NCBI GenBank assembly: GCA_947084935.1
Contig: CAMTUH010000008.1
Location: forward strand, 1-59,867
DNA: 59,867 nt
Direction: 5' to 3'
Source of the DNA: CAMTUH01 sp947084935
GTDB taxonomy: Bacteria; Pseudomonadota; Gammaproteobacteria; Coxiellales; Coxiellaceae
The notes beneath the pieces were generated by a model. That model was given only the letters and a program-made list of their open reading frames with translations, ran no database searches and was not told the origin of the DNA. This document shows, one piece after another, positions 32,783 to 41,735 of the stretch. Position 1 is the first letter of the stretch. Each line of letters begins with the position of its first letter. A program made the translations under genes and the position numbers.

Positions 32783-34121
32783 TCAATTTTCCCTCCGCTT
32801 TTGCATTTTTCAAGTGGCGACTTACTGTTGACTTGTTAATACGTAGCTCTTCAGCGATTTGCTGCGGTGTTAAGCCATTCTCATTAGTAAGGGCAATGAC
32901 TTTTTCATAAGTCGTTCGTTCAACGGTTGTCGTTTCCCAACTCAGGCTGCCTCCATTCTCATTGAGCATGAGTTGAATAGCATCGGCATCAGCCCCCGCA
33001 AAGCCTCGTGATTTTTCAAAGTGAAGTTCAAATACGGCACCTTGGTTTGGTGAATAATCGGGAGGACGTCGTAAGGCTATTACCGTATCGAGAATATCCT
33101 CGCGCCTACTGGTGCCTCGTGCTGTGCCGCTTTTATTAGAGTGGTGGATAAATAAAACCGAGATACCACGTGCTCGCATTTGTAGCGCCCATGCTTGTAT
33201 TGGCGTCCATGCGTCGGCATCATTTTCTTTCACAGGACATAAAGTAGAAATGTTATCGACAATTATGACCTCAACGCCTTCGAGATGCTTCTCAATTTCA
33301 TGTTGCCCTTCAGAAGTGTTTAACGAAAAAGGCTTGTACGGATTTAAATCCCGTGTAATTAATTTGAGTGACGCACTCACTTCACCAGGGTTTTCTTTGA
33401 TTAATTTCGCTAAACGTTCTTGCATTGCGGCGGCGGGCATTTCACCATCAAGGTACAGCACACCACGAGGCCTCGGCACTTCCCAGCAAAAACAGTGAGA
33501 GCCGCTTGCAATAGACACTGCAAGCGTTAAGGCAAAGTAGGTTTTACCAACTCCGCGTGGTGCGTACACCATGACGAGACCCTGAGTTGGAAACCAGGGG
33601 TTAATAATGTTTTCGCGAGGTTTTAAATTGATCTCTAAAAATTCACGAATGGAATAGCAGGTTAATTGGGGTTCCTTCACTTCCACCGAAAAATCGATTT
33701 CACCGTTGAGTATTTTCTGCTTCTCAGCTTCTAAGCGTTGGAGTTCTTTTCGAGCAAAACTAAGCGCCAAAATTCGTTTGGTGTAGGTTGGCGCGTTAAC
33801 CGGAGCTGAGGCATTGTTTTGATATTCACAAGCCGCAAGCCATAATACATTCCATTCATTCTCACCGTATTTTGATTTCAAAGGAGCTTTTAGCAGAATT
33901 GCATCGACTTGCTGGTGCTCCCGATGATATTCCATGAGGACATCAAAAATTCTTCGGTTGTGCAATTGACAAAAATCATCATCGCTCAGATTAGGAATTT
34001 TTTTAATTTGCGAGTTATCACGTAGAAGAGCGCCAATTAAAGAAGCTTCCATATGTTCATCATGAAGCGGGAGTGTGCTAATATTGTTTTGCGGATTGAG
34101 GGGAGTTGGGCTATTTTTCAT
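32772..34121 (-). CDS. Satellite replicative helicase with DnaB-N and RepA-like ATPase domains
   Basis: This 449-residue protein starts at ATG 34121 (AGGGGCAGG upstream). It begins with a DnaB-type N-terminal domain (about 15-85: HDEHMEASLIGALLRDN, HNRRIFDVLMEY). The centre is a RecA/RepA-like AAA domain with Walker A APRGVGKT (187-194), Walker B IIVDN (286-290) and the IHHSNKSG sensor, as in hexameric RepA helicases. A C-terminal HTH (about 405-449, LTPQQIAEELRINKSTVSRHL) probably binds DNA. It would open and unwind the element's origin. No primase polymerase domain is seen. Confidence 0.75.
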   Translation of the reverse strand: MKNSPTPLNPQNNISTLPLHDEHMEASLIGALLRDNSQIKKIPNLSDDDFCQLHNRRIFDVLMEYHREHQQVDAILLKAPLKSKYGENEWNVLWLAACEYQNNASAPVNAPTYTKRILALSFARKELQRLEAEKQKILNGEIDFSVEVKEPQLTCYSIREFLEINLKPRENIINPWFPTQGLVMVYAPRGVGKTYFALTLAVSIASGSHCFCWEVPRPRGVLYLDGEMPAAAMQERLAKLIKENPGEVSASLKLITRDLNPYKPFSLNTSEGQHEIEKHLEGVEVIIVDNISTLCPVKENDADAWTPIQAWALQMRARGISVLFIHHSNKSGTARGTSRREDILDTVIALRRPPDYSPNQGAVFELHFEKSRGFAGADADAIQLMLNENGGSLSWETTTVERTTYEKVIALTNENGLTPQQIAEELRINKSTVSRHLKNAKAEGKLNAK

Positions 34122-34383
34122 GAGCCTGCCCCTTTTTTTCATCGAGAATTTTCTTGCGGGATTCGTCATCCATCCAGTACGCAGTTTGAAAGTCGGCATT
34201 TTTAGCTGATACGTCTGTACGTGAAATTTTAATTTTGTATTTTTTTTCTAAATCATAAATAATAGCCGCCAATCGCCAATACCCACATTTTTTGAGTACA
34301 AACTCAGGTGTAACGCGACCTCCATGTAATAATTCAGACAATACAACTGAACGGGGGGTAAAGTGATTTTTTTTACTTTTCAT
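34111..34383 (-). CDS. Small winged-helix-like regulator
   Basis: This 90-residue basic protein contains LLHGGRVTPEFVLKKCGYWRLAAIIYDLEKKYKIKISRT, a compact winged-helix-like pattern often found in phage regulatory genes. It overlaps AlpA upstream (11 bases) and the helicase downstream (11 bases), so it belongs to the early replication operon. Specific role unknown. Confidence 0.55.
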   Translation of the reverse strand: MKSKKNHFTPRSVVLSELLHGGRVTPEFVLKKCGYWRLAAIIYDLEKKYKIKISRTDVSAKNADFQTAYWMDDESRKKILDEKKGQAHEK

Positions 34384-34603
34384 TGGTTGCTCTTCCTTGC
34401 GAGGTGCTATCTACAAGGTGGTTAGCGAACCACGTATCCGTACCAGCAACAGGGTAGAGAACACGCCCCGCCAATTTAATGAATGGTGGTCCGCCGCCCT
34501 CCCATCGTTTACGTTGAAACCAAGCTCGCGACATTCCATAACGTTCTTTTGCCTCTTTTTCGTCGATTAGCAACGCCGCTAATGATTTTGATTGTGTGGT
34601 CAT
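34373..34603 (-). CDS. alpA: AlpA-family excisionase/regulator
   Basis: This 76-residue MerR-like HTH protein has LLIDEKEAKERYGMSRAWFQRKRWEGGGPPFIKLAGRVLYPVAGTDTWF, the AlpA/phage-excisionase pattern. In P4-like elements AlpA activates integrase expression and promotes excision. AGGAGGG lies 7 bases upstream of the ATG. It is first in the leftward operon that includes the helicase. Confidence 0.75.
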   Translation of the reverse strand: MTTQSKSLAALLIDEKEAKERYGMSRAWFQRKRWEGGGPPFIKLAGRVLYPVAGTDTWFANHLVDSTSQGRATNEK

Positions 34604-34700
34604 TTGACCCTCCTATTACTTTTTTTGGTGAATGTAAGTGAAACAATAGGAGTGCTTTGACCCAATAAAAAGGTGGATATATTCGGTGGGATTGAGAGAA

Positions 34701-34766
34701 AAACCCACCGCGGAATTGATTAAGTTATTGTTTTAAAATAGATTAAACCTGCGGTGGGGTTTTTTA
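34701..34766. terminator. Bidirectional terminator downstream of the unknown cargo gene
   Basis: AAACCCACCGC (34701-34711) pairs with GCGGTGGGGTTT (34751-34762) and is followed by a T-run on the plus strand; the minus strand also ends in TTTTTC. It separates the 34776 gene from the AlpA operon, so these are distinct transcripts. Confidence 0.65.
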
Positions 34767-34775
34767 CGATTTTTG

Positions 34776-35897
34776 CTACTTTCTTTCGGAGAGTGGTTTA
34801 AAAGGCATTTTTTCAGCGCTTCTTGCGCCTGATGTTCCTGGACTTATGACTTTCCAAATGCTCTCATAGCGTTCTTTGTAGCTCAAACTTTCAGGGAGGC
34901 ATATTTTTTTTTCTTTGATTTGTTTTTCTATAAGTTTTTCAAATTCAGGGCGGGTTGGAATACGCATATTCTTGGGAAGGTTGTGAAAGCATTCTTTGTA
35001 AAGATAGACGGCTGTTTTCAAGAGAACTGGTAATTCACAGTAAGGAATTCCTAACACTAATTCTGAGCTAACAGCATCCACATCTGTGTCTTTTTGTAAT
35101 TTTTCTATATCAGAGCTTAAAAACAGTATTTTTTCTCTATTAACTTCCGCAGCTGTTAACAATAACTTGATTCCACTCTCAGCATACAAACGGTTAACTA
35201 CTATTTTTCCTTCTTCCTTAATGTCCAAGATATCTTTAGGTTGTAGCTTTTCAGGTTCGCGGCTAGTATAGTGAGATATTTTCTTGAACATGTCGGGATT
35301 TCTAAATATTGCTATAATTTCTCCTTTTTTAGCTTCTTTTAATAGCTGTATACAATTTCCATAAATCGAATAATCTTTTCCCTCCTGTAGCAAGTACTCT
35401 TCTGGCAGTTTTTGATGCTGATCATTTTTTAATACAGGTTCATTCTTAAAGGAAGAATGAAATGTCATTACCATTATTTTATATTTATCAGAGTCTAAAG
35501 AGGGAATTTTATAAACTAAAATATTCTCTTTTTCGCAGTATGAAAATGAAAATTTGAAAAGTTTAAATAAATGATTTCTAGCAGATTCTTTACTCAATCC
35601 CTCAGCATGTTGATGAGGGGATACTGGAATTGGTTGTTGCGGTATTGAGCAGTATTCTTCGTGCCCAGCCATATACCATGCCTGCGTTTTGGTTTCAAAA
35701 TAATTATGCGTTTCAGAAGCATACATTTTTAACAGCTTATCTGGAAAAATTTCTTTTGAGATAATTACAATCTGATTATGAAATTTCGAGTAGCTGTCTA
35801 ATCGGCCTTCACTGGCGTGTTCCATTAAAATTTCGGGGTCACAATATAACTTTCGTGCAGCTTCAATCAAATTCAAAAATTTTTTTTCTAAAGGCAT
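34776..35897 (-). CDS. Unknown satellite cargo protein
   Basis: This 373-residue soluble protein starts at ATG 35897 (AAGAGGTG upstream; the GTG at 35903 is less likely). The N-terminal 50 residues (FLNLIEAARKLYCDPEILMEHASEGRLDSY) look like a small MerR-like HTH. The rest is Lys/Glu-rich with no motif I recognise, ending in a Trp-containing segment (YESIWKVISPGTSGARSAEK). It sits alone between two hairpins, in the cargo position between the replication operon and the toxin-antitoxin/integrase end. Such positions often carry anti-phage or superinfection genes; that is inference only. Confidence 0.5.
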   Translation of the reverse strand: MPLEKKFLNLIEAARKLYCDPEILMEHASEGRLDSYSKFHNQIVIISKEIFPDKLLKMYASETHNYFETKTQAWYMAGHEEYCSIPQQPIPVSPHQHAEGLSKESARNHLFKLFKFSFSYCEKENILVYKIPSLDSDKYKIMVMTFHSSFKNEPVLKNDQHQKLPEEYLLQEGKDYSIYGNCIQLLKEAKKGEIIAIFRNPDMFKKISHYTSREPEKLQPKDILDIKEEGKIVVNRLYAESGIKLLLTAAEVNREKILFLSSDIEKLQKDTDVDAVSSELVLGIPYCELPVLLKTAVYLYKECFHNLPKNMRIPTRPEFEKLIEKQIKEKKICLPESLSYKERYESIWKVISPGTSGARSAEKMPFKPLSERK

Positions 35898-35998
35898 ATA
35901 CACCTCTTCTCGTGCTCTTCAAATAAAGAGCCAAACCAGCATGGCGAAGATTTCCACGTTTTTGGGTGGCCTACCCTAGGTTTGGCAAAAAAGAGAGT

Positions 35999-36331
35999 TT
36001 ATTTGTCATTTATTTTTAGCGCCGCCTTCACCTTTTGCAACAATTTCGCCGTCACTTTATTCTGCCGTTCAATCTTGCTGATGTAAGCCTGGGTGACGTT
36101 CATACACTTGGCTAATTCTTCTTGTGTAATGCCAGCATTAATGCGTGCGAGAGCAACGGGATTATCAACATAATCAGCGACGTTAAAAGGTACATAGTCA
36201 TCATGAGGAACTTCAATTTTTAGCTCTCTTTTGATTTCATCGCGTAAAACGTGGTAAACCTTAATAGGCAAAAGTACATATTCTGGTTTGCCTTCAACGG
36301 ATTTAATAACTTGTAAATTAGCGTGCTTCAT
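35999..36331 (-). CDS. Xre-family antitoxin
   Basis: This 110-residue protein has a C-terminal HTH_3 domain (ALARINAGITQEELAKCMNVTQAYISKIERQ, about 62-92) and an N-terminal segment (residues 1-50) likely to bind the toxin. It is second in a toxin-first pair, overlapping the RelE-like gene by 4 bases. It should repress the shared promoter at 36618-36644 and neutralise the toxin. Confidence 0.75.
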   Translation of the reverse strand: MKHANLQVIKSVEGKPEYVLLPIKVYHVLRDEIKRELKIEVPHDDYVPFNVADYVDNPVALARINAGITQEELAKCMNVTQAYISKIERQNKVTAKLLQKVKAALKINDK

Positions 36332-36594
36332 TTGTATGCATCTCCTCGCGGTTTTATTTTTTCAATCGCGATGATTTTGACATCATCATCCTTGTCAAAG
36401 ATTATTCGCCATTGCCCAACACGTAACCGATAGTAATCTGAGCCTTGTAATGGCTTGATATCCAGACTTGGGTTATTTGGGTTTTCACCCAACAACTTAA
36501 TCTTTTCAGCAATTTGGTTACGATGACTTCTCCCTAGTTTCTGTAATGCCTTCCTGGCTTGCTTCTTAATGAAGACGTGATACGGCATTTTCAA
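36328..36594 (-). CDS. RelE/ParE-like toxin
   Basis: This 88-residue basic protein has the RelE pattern: YHVFIKKQARKALQKLGRSHRNQIAEKIKLL, then IKPLQGSDYYRLRVGQWRIIFD, with conserved arginines of the mRNA-interferase fold. It is likely a ribosome-dependent mRNA endonuclease, or a gyrase poison if ParE-like. It precedes the antitoxin and probably stabilises the element. Confidence 0.78.
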   Translation of the reverse strand: MKMPYHVFIKKQARKALQKLGRSHRNQIAEKIKLLGENPNNPSLDIKPLQGSDYYRLRVGQWRIIFDKDDDVKIIAIEKIKPRGDAYK

Positions 36595-36617
36595 TGTTCC
36601 TTATTTGGTTATTATAT

Positions 36618-36644
36618 GTTATAATTAGTTATATTTCTTGTCAA
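36618..36644 (-). promoter_or_regulatory. Promoter/operator of the toxin-antitoxin pair
   Basis: Minus strand TTGACA (36644-36639), 15-base spacer and TATAAC (36623-36618), embedded in repeated TATAAC/TAATAACC motifs that could be antitoxin operators. The spacer is short, so the exact -10 is uncertain. Confidence 0.45.
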
Positions 36645-36752
36645 CCCTTTTTAAGGGTTTTTAAGGCTGTTTGAATAGGCCAATCCCCCCCTGCCGCCAT
36701 GAGGACGACTTGTGTTGTAGGTAGCTCTTATCTGCAGGCTGAGATTAAGCTT

Positions 36753-37973
36753 TTATCGGGTTGCCTCTGTTTTAAAAGTAACTACTGTTGCCTTTGGTTG
36801 CGCACCAATGGCGCTTAACAAATAGTCCGTAATTAACTGCATTGGTTTTCGCAGACGCTCCACATCGGCCACGATATATCCTGCGGTGACATCACTAGTC
36901 ATTTTATGGTTGAGCAAGCGCTTGAGTGCATAAGCAGGAATATCCAAGCTTTCTGCGATGGTAATAAAAGTCCGACGCAAATCGTGTATCGTGAAATAAA
37001 TGCCTGTGGCTTCAATCACTTTGGCTGTTTGTTTGCGTGGCTCAATGATGTGACCGCCTTTGCCGGGGCCAGGGAAAACGTATTTGTCTATTGTTTGCTT
37101 TTGACGCCGAGCTAATAAATCATGAATATAAGTTGAGAGTGGCAACATATGTGATTGGTTGTTTTTAGTATCGATTATTGTCAGTGTCTTAGCTCTTAAA
37201 TCGACTTGCTCCCATTTCAATTTGGCGGCTTCTTGTCGGCGTAGGCCGGTAAATAACACCAACAATAAATAATCGCGCAGAGTGTCATTCTTCAATTGCT
37301 CCACGGCTTGGTACCAGGGGATTAATTCATGCGATTTGATATAGGTTTGTCGTCGCTCAACTCGATACCAGGCACGTGTTTGGGAAAGCCGCTTAACGGG
37401 GTTTTCAACGATTAGCGAGCGGCCTTGTGCATCTTCGTATTGTGCGGCGGCGAAATTAAATAGGGCCCGCAATACCCGCATAGCTAGGTTAGCATAGGCT
37501 TCTCCGTGTTCGTTGCCTAAGGCAGTATGCAGTTTGATTACCCTGTCTTTGGTGAGGGAGAGCAGGGGTTTGTGTTGATGATTAGCAAAAGCAGTTCGCA
37601 AAACCCGCTTGTAGTCGTACAGCGTTTTTGGTTTTAGCGATTTTCGAGATTTTAAATAATCCTCGAAAACTTCATTTAAGGTAATAACTTTGGCTTTAGC
37701 TGCTTGCTTTTCAGCGATGGGGTCAACGCCACTCGCGAGCTTTCCTAAGAATTTCTGAGCTTCTTTTCTGGCTTGCTCAACCGTTAGCTCGCCATAGCGA
37801 CCCAGCGTCACGCGCTTTACCTTTCCTTGAATAAGCTTTTCTACCACGAAGCTCTTAACGCCGCTTGCCGTCACCCGTAGTGCGAAGCCTTTGAGCTTAT
37901 CGTCTCGGTAAAACGCCTGTGCTTTGTTTGTAGGGGATACAATTTTATCAACCGCGGCCTTGGTTAGGTTCAT
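36753..37973 (-). CDS. int: P4-family tyrosine integrase
   Basis: This 406-residue integrase has an N-terminal DUF4102 domain (1-95, ALRVTASGVKSFVVEKLIQGKVKRVTLGRYGELTVEQAR), a core-binding domain (100-190) and the catalytic domain with Arg245 (FTGLRRQEA), His330-Arg333 (HDLRR), His356 (LNHKM) and Tyr366 (TAGYI). It catalyses recombination between the element and the tRNA-Lys 3' end. It lies 149 bases from the right attachment site, the normal position. Confidence 0.93.
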   Translation of the reverse strand: MNLTKAAVDKIVSPTNKAQAFYRDDKLKGFALRVTASGVKSFVVEKLIQGKVKRVTLGRYGELTVEQARKEAQKFLGKLASGVDPIAEKQAAKAKVITLNEVFEDYLKSRKSLKPKTLYDYKRVLRTAFANHQHKPLLSLTKDRVIKLHTALGNEHGEAYANLAMRVLRALFNFAAAQYEDAQGRSLIVENPVKRLSQTRAWYRVERRQTYIKSHELIPWYQAVEQLKNDTLRDYLLLVLFTGLRRQEAAKLKWEQVDLRAKTLTIIDTKNNQSHMLPLSTYIHDLLARRQKQTIDKYVFPGPGKGGHIIEPRKQTAKVIEATGIYFTIHDLRRTFITIAESLDIPAYALKRLLNHKMTSDVTAGYIVADVERLRKPMQLITDYLLSAIGAQPKATVVTFKTEATR

Positions 37974-37987
37974 TATGCCATCCTGTC

Positions 37988-38007
37988 ATGTAGAAGCCAT
38001 GTAGAAG
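37988..38007 (-). repeat. Paired ATGTAGAAG repeats at the right end
   Basis: ATGTAGAAG at 37988-37996 and 37999-38007 repeat the pair at 30213-30232 with the same 11-base spacing; ATGTAGAAA at 38095 is a further variant. They lie between the integrase start and attR, matching arm-type integrase sites. Confidence 0.55.
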
Positions 38008-38122
38008 GATTGTTTCAAAACCATTAAAAATGCTTCTAATTGATTTTAGCAGTATTTATCGGAAAAGAAAGAGGTTTTCAAAATATTTCAAAAGATGTAG
38101 AAACCATTAAAAGCCGAATTTT

Positions 38123-38172
38123 CTGACTCTTAATCAGCGGGTCGACAGTTCGAGCCTGTCACGGCCCATCAA
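38123..38172 (+). repeat. attR: 50-bp tRNA-Lys 3' repeat
   Basis: Identical over 50 bases to 30120-30169. The flank beyond (TTAATCAAGTGGTTA) is also similar to that after the first copy. In the rest of 37974-38343 I see only this site and the repeats above. Confidence 0.88.
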
Positions 38173-38343
38173 TTAATCAAGTGGTTATCTTACTATTTTA
38201 AGGCGCTAACGCAGTGACAGGGGTGTAAAATTCTGATGCCAAAGCCCCAACCGAGCTAACTTCTATTTTCCGGTCGGCATATTTTTATAAGTAAATCATC
38301 AAATGTAGGCAACTCTATGATTCGGATTTCTCTGCTGCCTCAT

Positions 38344-39491
38344 TCAACCCACCGGTACACGATCTCTGTCCGACCCCTCTCCATTGAAATCAACTTGTAA
38401 GGCTTGGTTTAACGCCTGCGCTGAAATTTCCTTTTCCCAACGGCTTATGGTTAAGGAAGCAACACCATTTCCAATATAATTGATCAGTGACCTCGCTTCA
38501 CTCATAAATCGATCTATTCCGAGGATTAATACAATTCCTACCGCAGGAATCACTGGGACAACCGATAAAGTAGCCGCGAGCGTAATAAAACCGGCACCCG
38601 TCACACAACGCCAACCGTTTCCCGATGGCAACCGAGTTTTTCTAACTTCCGCAATAACTGTGGCAAAGCCGATTCGCTCGAAGAGGTTCCTAAAACCAGA
38701 AATAACTCGGGTAAAATGTATTTAAGAAAGCACCAAAGAGAAAAACCAGCGAATCGCGCAATTGCTCCCAATACCACAAATACGAATAGAAAACCCGTCA
38801 CATAAAACGTTCCTAGTAAACTTAGGAAAGAAATCAGAAAATGACTGCCGAATTTAGCCACCGTAAATGCCATTGCACCAAATACCCCTACTGGAGCAAC
38901 GTACATGATCATTCGAATAATGTGAAATAAACTTTGAGTCAGCCGCTCCATGACGTCAGTTAGTTTTGTACGCCGCTCACCCAGCGCAAGCAAAGAAATA
39001 CCAAACAGAATAGCAATTAACAGAATTTGCAACATGTCGCCCTTAACAAAGGGCTCGATAATGCTCGATGGAATCAGATTCTGCAGAAAATCCACGAAAG
39101 AAAGATTTTCTGCGCCGTGTAAGAAATTTATTACCGGGCCTTTATCCAACAAATTTGAACTGGCATGAATCAGCGATCCGGGTTTAAGCAGAGAAGCAGC
39201 TGCCCATCCTATTAACAGAGCAATCGTTGAAACCACTTCAAAATAAAGAAATGCTTTAAGACCAATTTTACCCAGTTTTTTTACCGAACCCGTTCGAGCA
39301 ATGCCTGTAGCTACCGTAAGAAAAACAATGGGGCCTATAAAGACTTTAATAAGCTTAATAAAATCAGTTCCTAATGGCTCCATAGAGAGTGCCAATTGAG
39401 GATCGAGCGCCCCCAAAATGAAGCCAGTGATAAAAGCCACGAAGATCCAAAAATAAAGTGATCTAACAAATTTTTTTATAAGGTTCATCAC
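38344..39491 (-). pseudogene. Dicarboxylate/glutamate:cation symporter, internally deleted
   Basis: Frame one (38601-39491) encodes the N-terminal 290 residues of a DctA/GltP-type symporter up to LVLGTSSSESALPQLLRKLEKLGCHRETVG. A second frame (38344-38631) resumes at CVTGAGFITLAATLSVVPVIPAVGIVLILGIDRFMSEAR. Known family members have about 50 residues between these blocks, including the NxDGT substrate/cation motif; these are missing and the frame is shifted. The transporter is therefore dead. It is divergent from nothing and lies 13 bases from oxyR on the same strand. Confidence 0.8.
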
Positions 39492-39503
39492 AAAATACCC
39501 TTA

Positions 39504-40421
39504 TCACAAAAAGGATGTTAAACACATCTTATCCAGCTGGCAATCGGCGAGTGCGCGAATCAGCGTATCGATGGCCTTGGTTCTTGGGAAACTGACGCGC
39601 CACGCTAAGGCAACGGTCCGTTTGGGTATTTTACCTTTGAAAGGTTTAACGCACAGTGAAGCGCCATAATGCTTAACTTGGGTAGCGCTGCTCGGCAGTA
39701 TGGTAATGCCTAAACCGGACGCCACCATATGTCGCAACGTCTCCAGAGAAGTTCCTGCAACGGTTTGTTGGATATCCGAGGGATGGTAACACTGAGGACA
39801 ACGCGCAATAATTTGATCCCGCAAACAATGCCCGTCACCGAGCAGCAAGACTTTTTCGCGAGCAAGATCGGAACTTTGAACGAATTTCTGTTTTGCTAAC
39901 GCATGATTTTTCTGCATTAACACAACGAAAGGTTCCTCATAAAGCGCTCGAGTGACCACACCGGATTCTGTGAATGGCAGGGAAACAAAAATAGCGTCCA
40001 GCTCACCGCGATTCAGTTTCATTCGTAAATGCGCGGTAAAATCTTCCTGAATAAGCAATGGCATTTTAGGAGCATGCTTTTTTAATTTTGGAATCAACGC
40101 AGGAAACAAATAAGGCGCAACTGTATAAACTCCTCCAATTCTTAACGGTGAATCTAGTTGAGATTTTCCATTGTCTACGATTTCACGAATCACCAATGAT
40201 GCTTCTAAAACCCGTTTTGCTTGCGCAATGATTTTTTCGCCGATTTCAGTAATACGAATATCGTCCCGGTACCGCTCAAAAATACTGACACCCAATTTAG
40301 ATTCCAGTTTCATAATAGCCACGCTTAACGTCGGCTGACTGACGTGACAGGCTTTAGCGGCTTTGCCAAAGTGTTTCTCTTGCGCCAAAGCAACCACGTA
40401 GCGTAATTCTGTTAATGTCAT
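39504..40421 (-). CDS. oxyR: OxyR-type LysR regulator of the peroxide response
   Basis: This 305-residue protein has an N-terminal wHTH (KHFGKAAKACHVSQPTLSVAIMKLE) and an effector domain with GDGHCLRDQIIARC. Using ATG 40421 (rather than GTG 40427) gives 305 residues and places the redox cysteines at 199 and 208, as in E. coli OxyR. It senses H2O2 through the disulfide and activates catalase/peroxiredoxin genes. No ahpC or katG is adjacent here. Confidence 0.85.
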   Translation of the reverse strand: MTLTELRYVVALAQEKHFGKAAKACHVSQPTLSVAIMKLESKLGVSIFERYRDDIRITEIGEKIIAQAKRVLEASLVIREIVDNGKSQLDSPLRIGGVYTVAPYLFPALIPKLKKHAPKMPLLIQEDFTAHLRMKLNRGELDAIFVSLPFTESGVVTRALYEEPFVVLMQKNHALAKQKFVQSSDLAREKVLLLGDGHCLRDQIIARCPQCYHPSDIQQTVAGTSLETLRHMVASGLGITILPSSATQVKHYGASLCVKPFKGKIPKRTVALAWRVSFPRTKAIDTLIRALADCQLDKMCLTSFL

Positions 40422-40617
40422 GCGCACTCAATGGGTAATGAAATCCAGTTAATAATTTACCACTCATTCGACAATAAATCTATGGATACTTCTTAAGTAA
40501 AAATTAAAAAATTGAGTTAATAGCTAATAACTATGAGATTTATTAAATAAATTAATTTTATCTATTCATTTCAGTCATGTAGGCTGATCTTAAACATCAC
40601 AAACAGGAGCAACACAC

Positions 40618-41577
40618 ATGGGAGAAGCCATTGATAAAGCAATAGATGGCTTGAAATCCGAACAGGGCTACAGGGTCCTGAAAGCCGTTCTCAACTCAAA
40701 AAAAGAACAATACGGAAATTTTTTATCACGCCTTAAGTTGAACAGCCGACTAGCACTATTAGATAGCTTGCAACCGATCGATGCTTTATTCGTATTATTG
40801 ATCGGCGAAGGGGATACTAATTTAAAAAGCTACAAACATTTGGTACTGCACAGATTGATCAATATTTCTCGCCCGACTAAAGATGGATTCTGGACACTGC
40901 CTACTTTTCGTTGTGATTCAGATGAAGAATCTGCGGAATTAATCTCCGAAACCATCGATGCACTCAAACAATCCAGTCAATTTGATGAATACCGTGTCTT
41001 ATTTTCTCTGATGAGCCGTTACTATGATGCGGAAACTTTTCGAAATGCTGTTTATGACGGTGAATTTTGCTATCATGGCCAAGTGGATTTTAAACCCAAA
41101 CACGCCCTTCAAGCGATTCAGTCCTTGCTTGAAATGGGGGTAGTGGATCTGAAGAACGGACAAGGTCGAATAGCCTTACATCAGGCAATGCAATTACACA
41201 CATATGGCGATACCGATGATCCCAATATCGTTAAGCTACTGGAACTGCTGATTGAGCACGGTGCTGACATTAATATTAACCAGAGAAATGATAACGGCGA
41301 GACACCATTAGACCTTGCACAACAGTGCCGTCCTCGTGTCGAGGAACTGCTCATGCACTACGGCGCTAAAACAGGCCAAGCGCTCAGTGAAGCTGAAGAA
41401 GTACAACAGGCCTCGGATGAAGCGCATACGCAAGAAATCCCTAGTTTGAAGTTTATTCATACTCGAGGAATTCGTTTTCTAAGTGCTGCCGAAATGGAAA
41501 CACGTGAGGAAGAAAATAAAAATCCATTTGGGCTGTCAATTGACAACAATGATGAAGAATGGAATTTCAGGTTATAA
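40618..41577 (+). CDS. Ankyrin-repeat protein, effector candidate
   Basis: This 319-residue protein starts after AGGAG. Residues 1-165 are unrecognised and mostly helical. Two ankyrin repeats follow (about 170-245: ALQAIQSLLEMGVVDLKNGQGRIALHQAM, LLELLIEHGADININQRNDNGETPLDLA). The C-terminal 60 residues are acidic (SEAEEVQQASDEA; REEENKN), a feature of many Dot/Icm substrates. No signal peptide or membrane segment. An AT-rich 190-base gap upstream (40428-40617) should contain its promoter; I cannot assign one with confidence. Confidence 0.65.
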   Translation: MGEAIDKAIDGLKSEQGYRVLKAVLNSKKEQYGNFLSRLKLNSRLALLDSLQPIDALFVLLIGEGDTNLKSYKHLVLHRLINISRPTKDGFWTLPTFRCDSDEESAELISETIDALKQSSQFDEYRVLFSLMSRYYDAETFRNAVYDGEFCYHGQVDFKPKHALQAIQSLLEMGVVDLKNGQGRIALHQAMQLHTYGDTDDPNIVKLLELLIEHGADININQRNDNGETPLDLAQQCRPRVEELLMHYGAKTGQALSEAEEVQQASDEAHTQEIPSLKFIHTRGIRFLSAAEMETREEENKNPFGLSIDNNDEEWNFRL

Positions 41578-41654
41578 ATGAGACAAGTTACTAATCACAT
41601 GGCCTTGGTAAACTTTGTGAACCGAGAAACTCCAAATTAATCCCTCTGTTTGCG

Positions 41655-41697
41655 GTGGCCTGCCCCGCGCAGCGGGGCTCACTGAGGTTACGAGCTA
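41655..41697. repeat. Remnant of the dispersed palindromic element
   Basis: GCCCCGCGCAGCGGGGC hairpin followed by CTCACTGAGGTTACGAG resembles the right half of the copies at 13399 (CCCCGAAGCGGGG) and 14849 (CTCACCGAGGCTAC). The left terminus is not recognisable. Confidence 0.4.
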
Positions 41698-41735
41698 AGT
41701 AGAACTTGTTCAGTGATCGATACCATTTTAAATGA

